This document shows, piece by piece, positions 34,764 through 43,706 of a stretch of 64,000 nt of DNA. This DNA comes from Crocinitomicaceae bacterium. Its GTDB lineage: Bacteria; Bacteroidota; Bacteroidia; Flavobacteriales_D; Crocinitomicaceae. Where the stretch lies: positions 310,001 to 374,000 of the forward strand of contig JADJGJ010000001.1 in assembly GCA_016708105.1 (NCBI GenBank). The letters run 5' to 3'. Position 1 is the first letter of the stretch. Each line of letters begins with the position of its first letter. The notes beneath the pieces were generated by a model. The model did no database searches, was not told the origin of the DNA, and saw nothing but the letters and a program-made list of their open reading frames with translations. The position numbers were made by a program, and so were the translations under genes.

Positions 34764-36551
34764 GTGTGCGCCCCGCATGAGCGGTAGCGCACCACTCCCG
34801 ATTTCTATCGGGACTATTCAAAAAGTTTAAAAGTGCAAATTAAATTTCAGAAAAACAAACGGTGGGTGAAAAGTTCCAGAGGATGAAAGTTCCTTAATTG
34901 CGGAAGTAACGTTCCGAAAATTTAGCAAGTCGCAAGGTGGTTGAGAGTGATTTCAGCACTGAAGGAAACGAGACTGCAAAAGTTGGTACTGAAGAACATG
35001 AAGTACATAAGAGGCTAATTAAAATGGATGAGCAAGCACACCATTGTGAAGTCCAAAGAACACAAGAAATTTTAATTAGTAGATGTAACAGGAATCGACG
35101 GAAGGAACACGCTCTTACCGGGGAGGCCTTCAATGCTACGAGTTAGCGATGAAGAAGTCAGCAGAGGTCATAGTACTTTAAGCAACGAGCTGTGCGAAAA
35201 ATTGGAAAACACAGATGGTCTCACAAAAGAAGGAAGGACTGAACGTAAATAGGTTTTCAATTTTGAATGGACTGAAATTTATTTCATAGCCACCGAAAAC
35301 GAAAGCAGGAAAAGAACAAAATAAACCAAGAATGATTGCACAAGTTGTACATCCTTACAATCTTCAAAAAGCACTACAACAAATAGTGAAAAATGGAGGA
35401 AGTGCTGGCGTGGATAAAATCCCGACAGAAAAACTAACGGAAAAATTCCGTGAGCAAAAACTTTCTTTACTTGAAGAATTGAAAAAAGGAGCGTACAAAT
35501 CAAAACCCATTCTTGGGGTTGAGATTCCAAAGCCAAACGGAAAACACGTTTGTTAGGAATACCAACCACCACAGAGAGACTGCTCCAGCAAGCGGTTTCA
35601 CAAGTGATAATGCCTTTGTTTGAGAAAGAATTTCACAAAGACAGTTATGGATTTCGTCCAAATAAAAATGCACGTAATGCAGTAGGCAAAGCGTGGCAAA
35701 ATATCCACGACGGATTTCAGTATATTGTTGATGTAGATTTGAAAAATTTCTTTGATGAAGTTGATCACTGCCTTTTACTAAATTTAATTTACCAAAAAGT
35801 AAAATGCAGAAGTACACTTGCATTAATCCGCAAGTGGTTAAGAGCGCCTATACAAATCAAGGGCAAACTTTACAAACGCAGAAAAGGAGTTCCACAGGGA
35901 AGTCCGCTGAGTCCACTTTTGTCAAACATTTTGCTCCACGAGTTGGACAAAGAACTAAACAAAAAGGATTAAAGTTTGTAAGATACGCCGACGACTTTAG
36001 CATCTTTACCAAAACCGCAACACAAGCAAAATCAGTGAAGAAGGAAGTAGCTCAGTTTTTAAAAACAAAACTCCGCCTCACTATCAATGAAGAAAAAGCG
36101 GCATCAAAAAACCCGTTCAATTTTCAATGCTTGGATTTCGTTTTGTACCAACTTACATCAAAGGCGACAAAGGTAAATATCAATTGACGGTAGATGAAAA
36201 AGCATGGATCAGACTTAAACAAAAACTAAAATCAATCACCCGAAAAACTTCACCACTCACATTTGCAGAACGCATTTCAAAAATAAATGAAGTACAACGA
36301 GGATGGCTCAATTATTTTCGAGGTACCAGTATTCATGGAAAATTGCGTGACGCTGATTCGTGGTTAAGAAATCGTCTTCGCTATTGCATTTGGCACGATT
36401 GGAAAAAACCTGAACGAAAGAGAAAGAATTTTATTCGTTTAGGAATTGACCACGATCACGCTTACGCGTGGAGCAGAACGAGAAAAGGTGGTTGGGCAGT
36501 TGCACAAAGCCCTATCTTGATCACTACAATTACGCTGAAACGCTTAAAACA

Positions 36552-37895
36552 GACAGTATCCCTAAAAGTGTGTAAGTAGTTCCGGCTACGGTTTAATTCT
36601 TTCTCCAAAAATAATCATAAATTGATTTAATATTTCACCCCAACTTCTGATGGGCATGGTCCATCGTTTTGTTGCTTCTCTTATTGCTAAAAAACGGATT
36701 TGATTACGGCATCGTCTGTCGGGTATGATAGTTTATTTTTAGTGTACTTTCTGATTTTTCCGTTCAGATTTTCAATAACATTGGTTGTATAAATAATTTT
36801 TCTGATTTCAACCGGGAAGTCAAGAAACGCAGTTAGTTCCTCCCAGTTGGCGCGCCAACTTTTAATAGCATAACCGTATTTACCGCCCCATTTTTTTTCA
36901 AGGTCATCTAGAGCGATAGCGGCAGCATCACGGTTTGGAGCATTGTAAATATGTTTCATATCAGCTGAGAACTCTTTCCTGTCTTTGTAGGAAACGTACT
37001 TGCAAGAGTTTCGTATTTGGTGTACCACGCAGATTTGTTTTGTTGATTCGGGAAAAATAGCACGGATAGTTTCTGTAAATCCTTGAGATTATCGGTAGCT
37101 GTGATGAGTATATCTCTTTACGCCTCTGGCTTTCAAGTCAGTCAGTACGGACATCCAAAAGGCAGCAGATTCATTTTTTTCCAAGCCACATTCCAAGCAC
37201 CTCCTTTTTACCATCAATACTAAGTCCAATAGCAATGTAAACTGTTTTTTCAACCACTCTTGAGTTTTCTCGAACCTTGAAAACAATACCATCCATCCAA
37301 ACTACGAGATAGACCGGATCAAGAGCACGATTTTGCTATAAGACTCACATCGCTCAATACACGCTCGGTAATGCGAGATATTGTAGATGTTGACACATCA
37401 AAATTGTAGAGCTCTCGAATCTGTTCTTCAATATCGCTCACGGACATTCCTTTGGCATACATTGAGACAATAATATTCTCTACACCCTCAACCATGCTCT
37501 TGCGTTTTGGAACCAGAATAGGGTTAAATTCTGACTGGCGATCGCGTGGCACTTTTACCTCTATTTCGCCTTCTTTGGTTTTGAGTCGCTTGGTTATGTG
37601 ACCGTTTCTGGCATTTTTACCATCGGATCTTTCATGTTTTTCATAACCAAGGTGAGCATCCATTTCACCTTCTAATAACTGTTCTATGCCTCGTTTCTGA
37701 AGCTCTTCAATAAAACTATTCAAGGCATCTCCTGTCTTGAACTGCTTTAAAAATTCTTTAGTTAATAATTCCTCTTTTTTCATACATTATGTGTTAAAGC
37801 CACCCAAAAAGTTATTTCCGAAATTTTTTTTGACTGTTAAAGGTCAAAAAATTTCAGAATAACTTTTGGCCTTACACACTTTTTGAGATGCTACC
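36552..37895 (-). mobile_element. IS256-family insertion sequence, 1344 bp
   Basis: Ends GACAGTATCCCTAAAAGTG and, on the other strand, GGTAGCATCTCAAAAAGTG, followed by the shared TGTAAG, form imperfect terminal inverted repeats of about 25 bp. The flanks carry an 8-bp target duplication TTAAAACA (36544-36551 and 37896-37903), within the size range usual for IS256. It contains one transposase gene, now decayed. It inserted in the maturase gene of the group II intron, so it is younger than the intron. Confidence 0.9.
36586..37783 (-). pseudogene. IS256-family (mutator-type) transposase with several frameshifts
   Basis: The N-terminal 150 residues are intact ('LLEGEMDAHLGYEKHERSDG', 'KVPRDRQSEFNPILVPKR'). 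After about 37330 the frame breaks repeatedly: near 37330, within a run of A near 37175, near 37112, near 37075 and at a run of T near 36695. Joined frames give the mutator-type DDE landmarks ('VYLVVWMDGIVFKV', 'VYIAIGLSIDGKKEVLGMWLG', 'NGKIRKYTKNKLSYPTDDA'). The end 'GEILNQFMIIFGERIKP' is recovered from another frame. It cannot make active transposase. Confidence 0.88.
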
Positions 37896-38054
37896 TTAAA
37901 ACAAAAAGGCTACGATTCTTTGTTGGATGTTTATTTTAATCTAAACCCATCTCTTTGCGAACCGCCGTATGCGAGACCCGCATCCCGATAGCTATCGGGA
38001 GTGGTGTGAGAGCCTAACCCTATTCCCATTTGGGAGTAGGGCGGGCTACTCGAT

Positions 38055-38215
38055 TAGCGGTTCGGTGTTTTTTTCTGCCGCTTGATTGTCTGTCGTTTCG
38101 TCCGTGCGGTTGGGCAGGCATACTCTTTTGCAAGCTTTGGTCTGTGCGCTGGCTTGTGTGGCTTGCAAATGTGTATGACTGCGAAGGGTCGGCATAGTTG
38201 TCTGTTTATATTATT
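38055..38215. other. Distal end of the restriction-modification cassette with a hairpin
   Basis: Begins with the cassette end TTAGCGGTTCGGTGT (its first T is shared with the intron end). A hairpin TTTGCAAGC (38127-38135) / GCTTGCAAA (38161-38169) lies between it and the large restriction-modification gene, followed by GCGAAGGGTCGGC. A related hairpin and the same GCGAAGGGTCGGC motif stand at the other end of the cassette (43521-43564). No gene is seen. Confidence 0.5.
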
Positions 38216-41200
38216 TTAAGCCATTGGTTTAATCATGCTTTCTATAAAACTAATTTCTTCCTTGGTCAAACGATACTTTTTATAAAGTTGCTTGTCAATT
38301 TCCTCGATTGACTTACTCCAATCAATATCTGATTTTGAAGTGAAGTTTTGAAGAGGAACAAATTGATAAGTTGTGGATGTACCATGTTGACTTATTTTTG
38401 CTAAACTATGCATGAATCTTGCAAATCTTGTTCTAAGATAGTTTGATAGGTTTTTGCTTGATATTTTATTTAAGCTTAATTCAGCACCTACAACTAAATA
38501 TGTTTCTGTGCAAATTGTTTTAGGTTCACCAACAATAGAATTTTGGTTATCGTCATTTAACTCAGTACCAATATTATTTGATTCCGGCACATAAACTTTC
38601 CAAACGTCAATCCAATCTTTATGCGAATCGACTTCTGATTTATTAACATATCCTATTGCATTAGCTCGACCATAGCAGGCTATTGGTTCTTTAAGCCCCT
38701 TAGAACTGCTCCTAAACCTTTTATCTCGTATAAAGTATGTTCTAAAACCAAAAGCTTTTGCAGCAGACACATGCTTCGTTAGAGTTTCAAAATTTGGACT
38801 CTTGCTCAATTTTTCGATGATGGAAACTCCGATGCTATGACGGATTAGAATATCTGAATTTGGTGTTTTTAAGCTTCTTTGTTTAATGCTAGGAGTTAAA
38901 TCATCTTTATATGTATGAACTTTTGTTAAATCATTTCTGTTATCATAATCCTTTTCCCACAAGAAATAACAAATCCCGCCTCTAAGATTTATGTTTTGAA
39001 AAATCAATTCAGGTTTAAGAAAATCGTGTAATTCTGAAATATGACTATCATTCAACATCTCATCTCTAAAATCATCTAATCCTCTTCCTCCTGCATACCA
39101 TCTAGTAGGCATAATTAAAGATATAAAATCAGGATTATGTTTTCTAGCCACTTCCACAAAAAGATTGTAAATGGGTAAGGCTGTATTGCTATTTGCACCA
39201 CCTTCTTTTTGCTGATAGGGTGGATTTCCGACTATTACATTGAACTTCATTTTCTTTTTATTTATTTTTATGTTTTCGCCTACATTCAATTTATTGTCTT
39301 TGATCAAATCATAGGAGGTGTAGTTTTTTTCAATAAGTTTAATATCTAATTCAAGTAAAGTGTAAACTTTTCTTGTAAACTCATAAGCTATTTTTGATGT
39401 AGGTATAGAGTAAAAATTGTTGGCTACATCCTTGCCATATTTTTTGTAAACAGCATAAACAAACTCCCCTTGTTTTGCTGCAATATCTAAAAGGATTGTA
39501 GAATTATTAATGACTTTGGCTGGCAATCCATTAATGATTTTGTCGGTTACAATTTCAGGGGTTACAATTTCAGAATCTGACAAGCGGCTAAACTTTTTCA
39601 TAGCATTGCTTGCCCTTTCTATTGGAGTTATTGTTAAATCATTTGCTAATGAATTTATGTTTTGTATTTTATAATCAAGTTCACTTAATATAAATGGATT
39701 AAGATGTTTTTGAAATAATTCTAGAATAGCATTATCAAGATTTAAATTTGATGCAATTCGTAAATTATTTGTGTTGTCCTTAATTTGACTGATAACCTCT
39801 TGCAGTGATTTAACTCTTGAGTCCGTTAAAAATGAGAAGAATAAAATTCTTGCATAGAACATTGCAAATTGACCTTTATAGTCTACTTCTGCTTCATCCT
39901 CTGTGTCATTGGACTTCTTTGTACCTTCATCCGTTTCGTCATCTGTTTCAGTTCCTTCTTCAATATCTAACTCATCACCTTCGCCTAATGATGGCTTAAT
40001 TTCAATACCTTGTCGAGAGCCAATTTGTCCTTGTTTTTCTATTTCAGCCTTGATTGCTTCAATATCCAATAAAGAATAATCAATTGATATAGTAGTTGCC
40101 TCATCAAACACGCTTCTACTACTTGAATATTCTCTAATTGCATCAAGAATGTCGGCTGGTTGTATTTGTACAATTTTATTGTTATTCAGAACAACAATGG
40201 GGGATATTTCAAGTTCTCTTTTTATTCTATCTTCTAATTTACTATTCCCGTTTGATTCGGTGTTCACATTATAAATCTGAGATTTATGTTCCTGCATTTG
40301 GAACATTCTGTTTGGGTTAAAATCAACCAACAAAGTTTGTGGCTTCATATTGTACTTAACAACATCACCACTTGGCTCCTTGAAAACTCTTATATATTGA
40401 TTTTGTAAACGAAAAATAGCTTGGTCGTATTCTTGAGGGGATGCCGTGTCTTTGAGGTAAAGCATAGTATCCCATTCATGGACTGTACTACCTGTAAGCA
40501 TCCTGTTTACTGTTAATGTTATAGTTTTTTTATTTTCACTTTCACATTTTTTTATTTTGGATTTTACAGATTGCGTGTCTTTAAAATTCTTTTCGTTCTC
40601 AACTCCTGAAATATTTATGATTTCGTAATTGCTAAGGTGCTTAAATTTTTGTTTCTTAATTAATGCTTCTAATGCATCACAAGATGCACGATAAGGCAAA
40701 ACACAAACAATATGACGACACATTTTGCCATCTTTTATTTTGTCATAATCTAAGAAGCTTAATAAATTGGCATCTTTTTCAGATCCATCAATTACTTTGA
40801 ATAAGTCAACTATTTCTTTCTCGTACTTGAATTTTTTATGTAGTTCTTTTTCTTTGTCTATGGTTATAGAATGAGGTTTGAATAGTTCTGAAAAAGCGTA
40901 GGTAACACCATTCTTTTTCATTTCTTCCATTTTCTTTCTCGAAGATTCATTAGGATTAAATGCAAATCGAATCATTTGAGGGAAACCATAATAGGGGTTA
41001 TCCCATTCTTTAATTTCGTCTTTGTTTAAATTTTCTAAATCCCATTGTTCTTGGTCTTCGGCAATATTTGAAAACTGATAAAATGCAATGATATCATCGG
41101 CTGTAAACTCGCTATTCATCAATATGCGATAAGGAGTACCAGAAAGGTGAATGCGAATTTTAGCATTAAAAACCTTTGTATTGCTTTCTATATCATCTAA

Positions 41201-42176
41201 AGAATTGTCATTTAGTTTTAGTTCACTTTTAATTTCTTTTGCACTTAAATTTTCCTCCTTTAAAACTTTGCCATATTCAGTAGCTCTTGCTCCAAAGTGT
41301 GTTTCATCAATTAATAATAAGTCAACTTGGCTTTGAAATATTTTTTTATGCTTTGGTTTTATAATATCTCCTTGTAGGTCTTGTAAAGTAAGAAACAAAA
41401 CAATTTTTTCATTTGCTTTTTGCTTATCAGCTATAATCGAATCGCTTACTAAAAGAGAATTACTATCGAGAAAACAATACCCATCAAATTTTAAATGACT
41501 TTCAGTTGTTCTTTTCCATTCTTCTTTAACATCCGCTTTAGCTGAAACAACTATTACAAGTTTTGCATTCATTTCAACCGCGCAGCACATAGAGGTAAAT
41601 GATTTACCAAAACGCATAACCGCATACATTAAAAGGTTTTTTCTTCCCTTTTTTATCGCCTTCTTAAAATTATTTATTGTTTCTTGTTGGTTAGGTCTTG
41701 GGTTGTAATTTTCATTTCTGATGTATTTATGAGTAATTGGAATATGACTTTCATCAAAACGATAATATTGATATTTTGATTCGTTCTTCTTATGCCCAAT
41801 CTTAATATCGTTTATCGCATCTTGCAGGTCTTTCTCTGTTGCGTTTTTGAAAAATTCATTTGAATAATAAGGGATATTTTTTAAAGCACCTTTTTCTAAA
41901 CGGATTCTTTTTAATTCGGTTTCTAAAAAATAATGAACTGCATAATCTCTGAAAAACGTTTCATCATCAACCTTTGCCACATTACCAAACTTCTTTTCAA
42001 GGTTTGGGAAAAATTTTCTCCATTCATTTAACCTTGTTTCAACGGGACGATATGTGTCACCAACTTTAAGATAATTTGGTATTGTTTCCGTTGTAAATGC
42101 GTAAATCTGAGGTTCAACTCTTCCGATAATTAACTCATTAAGAATATCTACATTTATTTTTTTTTACTTCTGACAT
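38216..42176 (-). CDS. Single-chain restriction-modification protein: GIY-YIG-like nuclease, SF2 helicase and N6-adenine methylase, with an A9 frameshift at its start (cassette 8)
   Basis: An uninterrupted frame runs from about 42164 to 38216. The first 60 residues ('GRVEPQIYAFTTETIPNYLK', then 'VGDTYRPVETRLNEW') resemble a GIY-YIG/T5orf172 nuclease. An SF2 helicase follows: 'MRFGKSFTSM' (Walker A), 'LLLIDETHFGAR' (DExH), 'HLSGTPYRI' and 'YDQAIFRLQNQY'. The last 400 residues are an Eco57I-type methylase: 'LLDIAAKQGEFV' (SAM loop) and 'VIVGNPPYQQKE' (catalytic NPPY). The only plausible start, ATG at 42176 (MSEVKK), is separated from this frame by a run of nine A (42159-42167); eight A would join them. 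Otherwise translation could start at GTG 41980, losing the nuclease part. It is last in an operon with a methylase-like gene and an HTH gene. Confidence 0.82.
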
Positions 42177-42188
42177 AGTTATTCTTGT

Positions 42189-43196
42189 TTATTTGTTAAG
42201 TAGGTCAATAAATCTTTTTGCTTTGCCAATTGATCCTGTTTCATTATCCTTTTCATCCCAATCCATAATTTTACAATATTTCCCATTGTGTGTTAAAATG
42301 TTTTGCGTTTTACACCCATTGCACTTAACAATTTCATTCACTGTATTTCCAAACAAATCGCTATGCTCTTTAATTACATCTGTGCAACTATTAGGCACAA
42401 CTCCTTTCAATCCATCCATCTGCCAAACATTCCATGAAATAATATTAGCGATGTTCTGAATTGATTTTAATAATGGCTCTTTCTCGAATTTGTGAGTATA
42501 ATTTTCAATAAATGTTATAAGCATCGCTTCACGTGCAAGTAGCAAACTATCACCTTGCCATTCAAAAGCGTAAGTGTTTTTATATGCAATTTGAGATGCT
42601 TTTAACCAATCTTCTCTTGAATAAACATTTTCATTAATTACTCTTAATTTTCTGTCCAAAATTCCAATTCGATTTTTAACTGGTATAAACTCTCCTGTTG
42701 TACTATCATATCTGCTTGTAATGTATGGTGCTTCTCCACAAGAAATTTCTAGACGAGTGTCAAGAACATAATCTTTCCAAGTCTTACCTTTTGGATATGT
42801 TATTTTCTCGCTGTTTGTTTCCCAAATTTTAGAACCATCTTTAGCTAATATTTCTGTATTGAATACATTTTCTCTGCCAAACCAAGTATTATCAATTAAG
42901 TTGTTTTGAGCATTACATATCCAGGAAGGAGTAAAAACTTCTGCCATTTCTTTGGATCTAGACAGTTGCAAAAGTTTGTCTTTATGCACTCTTGGCATTA
43001 TAATACTTCCATAGTCACCTGAAATTAGATCGGGTAAAATTTGAGAATGGAAACTGTACTTCTCTCCAATGTGTTCGTAATTCTCGGTAGCCCAAAAGAT
43101 GTTTTGCTGTGTGGTGTGGTCAAGCAGGAGTGTGTCGAGAACATGAGGATATTTCTCGATTAATTCATTTTCTAATATGTCGATTCCTGTCCGCAC
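42189..43196 (-). CDS. Methylase-like partner protein of the restriction-modification operon
   Basis: 335 residues starting at a GTG directly after the HTH gene's stop. 'SKEMAEVFTPSWICNAQNNLID' resembles the start of the N6-adenine methylase fold, and 'LEISCGEAPYITSRYDS' a SAM-binding loop; no NPPY motif is seen. The C-terminus has a possible metal-binding 'CNGC...C' cluster. Proteins of this type are commonly annotated as restriction subunit M next to helicase-methylase proteins in Bacteroidota. It may assist DNA recognition or methylation. It ends 12 bp before the large gene's ATG. Confidence 0.7.
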   Translation of the reverse strand: MRTGIDILENELIEKYPHVLDTLLLDHTTQQNIFWATENYEHIGEKYSFHSQILPDLISGDYGSIIMPRVHKDKLLQLSRSKEMAEVFTPSWICNAQNNLIDNTWFGRENVFNTEILAKDGSKIWETNSEKITYPKGKTWKDYVLDTRLEISCGEAPYITSRYDSTTGEFIPVKNRIGILDRKLRVINENVYSREDWLKASQIAYKNTYAFEWQGDSLLLAREAMLITFIENYTHKFEKEPLLKSIQNIANIISWNVWQMDGLKGVVPNSCTDVIKEHSDLFGNTVNEIVKCNGCKTQNILTHNGKYCKIMDWDEKDNETGSIGKAKRFIDLLNK

Positions 43197-43397
43197 TTAT
43201 ATTTTTACTTTGTTAGATTTTAAAAGGTCTTTTACATCAATTTCAAGAATATTGGCTATTTCGTAAAGAATTTCTAGTCTTGGTTGCTGTCTGTTTTGAA
43301 CATAGGCATTTACCATGTTGTAGCTTTTGCCTAATTGTTCAGCAAGCCAAGTCTGCTTAATACCTTTTTCGTCCAACACTTCTTTTATTCTATTCAT
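43197..43397 (-). CDS. XRE-family transcriptional regulator (controller-type)
   Basis: 66 residues from the ATG at 43397, the natural start for this fold ('MNRIKEVLDEKGIKQTWLAEQ'); an upstream ATG at 43451 would add 18 residues without domain support. The helix-turn-helix ('QTWLAEQLGKSYNMVNAYVQNRQQP') fills the protein. Placed first in the restriction-modification operon, with no gap to the next gene, it probably acts as a controller protein that times expression of the restriction genes. Confidence 0.85.
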   Translation of the reverse strand: MNRIKEVLDEKGIKQTWLAEQLGKSYNMVNAYVQNRQQPRLEILYEIANILEIDVKDLLKSNKVKI

Positions 43398-43520
43398 TTG
43401 TCTAAATGATGTATAGTCGCAAATATAGTTTTTAATTATATGGTATCTCATTTTACAAGATAAAAAGTAATCAAATTATTTTCAACATTCTTGTCGGTGC
43501 GATGGGAAAAAAATGGCTCT

Positions 43521-43564
43521 TTTGGTTTTGCGAAGGGTCGGCTTGTGTGTCGGGCAAAACCAAA
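43521..43564. repeat. Perfect hairpin upstream of the restriction-modification operon
   Basis: TTTGGTTTTGC (43521-43531) and GCAAAACCAAA (43554-43564) are perfectly inverted, with GAAGGGTCGGCTTGTGTG in the loop. The loop motif recurs near 38150-38200 at the other end of the cassette. It could be a regulatory hairpin or a relic of an older attC-type site. The small ORF overlapping it (43482-43673) is not a credible gene. Confidence 0.5.
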
Positions 43565-43603
43565 TGTGCCCTTTTGTGCGGTTGGCTGTCTTTTTACACT
43601 GAC

Positions 43604-43700
43604 CGCTAACGGTTTCCAAGCAGGCGTAGTTTTTTGCTAAGTCCAAGTTATACATTTGAGCTTTAATGCGCAAAAAATTACGCTTGCTTGGTGTTAGCGG
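43604..43700. repeat. attC-like site of the PLD-nuclease cassette, without intron
   Basis: 97 bp. The outer cores are CCGCTAAC at the left and GTTAGCGG at the right, exact inverted repeats. Inner arms CCAAGCAGGCGTAGTTTTTTGC and GCGCAAAAAATTACGCTTGCTTGG pair with few mismatches and a small extrahelical bulge on the left (GGTTT). This is the only full hairpin site in the array without an intron insertion, so it shows the ancestral attC form: paired R and L boxes around a central spacer. Confidence 0.75.
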
Positions 43701-43706
43701 TTCGTG

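Larger units (their letters stand above)
35332..37991 (+). pseudogene. ltrA: Group II intron reverse transcriptase/maturase, frameshifted and interrupted
   Basis: Coding potential runs through several frames: 35332-35556 (N-terminus, 'VKNGGSAGVDKIP'), 35550-35972 (RT palm, 'DSYGFRPNKNARNAVG', 'GVPQGSPLSPLLSNILL'), then the active-site 'VRYADDFSIF' in a third frame, and 36127-36579 (X/maturase domain, 'INEVQRGWLNYFRGTS'). Junctions near 35545, 35963 and 36128 are each explained by loss of a single base. At 36552 the IS256 element enters; the frame resumes at 37904 ('KGYDSLLDVYFNL') and ends inside domain V. Because nearby core genes are intact, these look like real decay rather than poor sequence. 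Confidence 0.88.
34764..38054 (+). mobile_element. Full-length group II intron interrupted by an IS256-family element
   Basis: 5' end GTGTGCGCCCCGCATG, RNA domains I-III to about 35249, reverse transcriptase in domain IV, domain V at 37962-38009 and domain VI ending CTACTCGAT at 38054. Without the insertion sequence it is about 1.94 kb, normal for bacterial class C introns. It sits at the GT/TA core of the attC right arm, opposite in orientation to the cassette genes, the known habit of IIC-attC introns. Domain V carries the palindrome TCCCGATAGCTATCGGGA (37983-38000), and TCCCGATTTCTATCGGGA lies near the 5' end (34796-34813). Confidence 0.88.

Noticed and set aside
34627..34821. Small ORF of 64 codons on the minus strand
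   Set aside because: It spans the attC hairpin and the intron 5' end, so it is structural DNA read as protein.
35332..37991. Frameshifts in the island as a sign of generally poor sequence quality
   Set aside because: About 40 kb of core genes in the same window have intact frames; damage is confined to the mobile elements, one antitoxin and one homopolymer tract. Single shifts still need read support.
43482..43673. Small ORF of 63 codons on the minus strand
   Set aside because: It overlaps the attC-like site and the hairpin before the restriction-modification operon, and its composition is that of repeat sequence.
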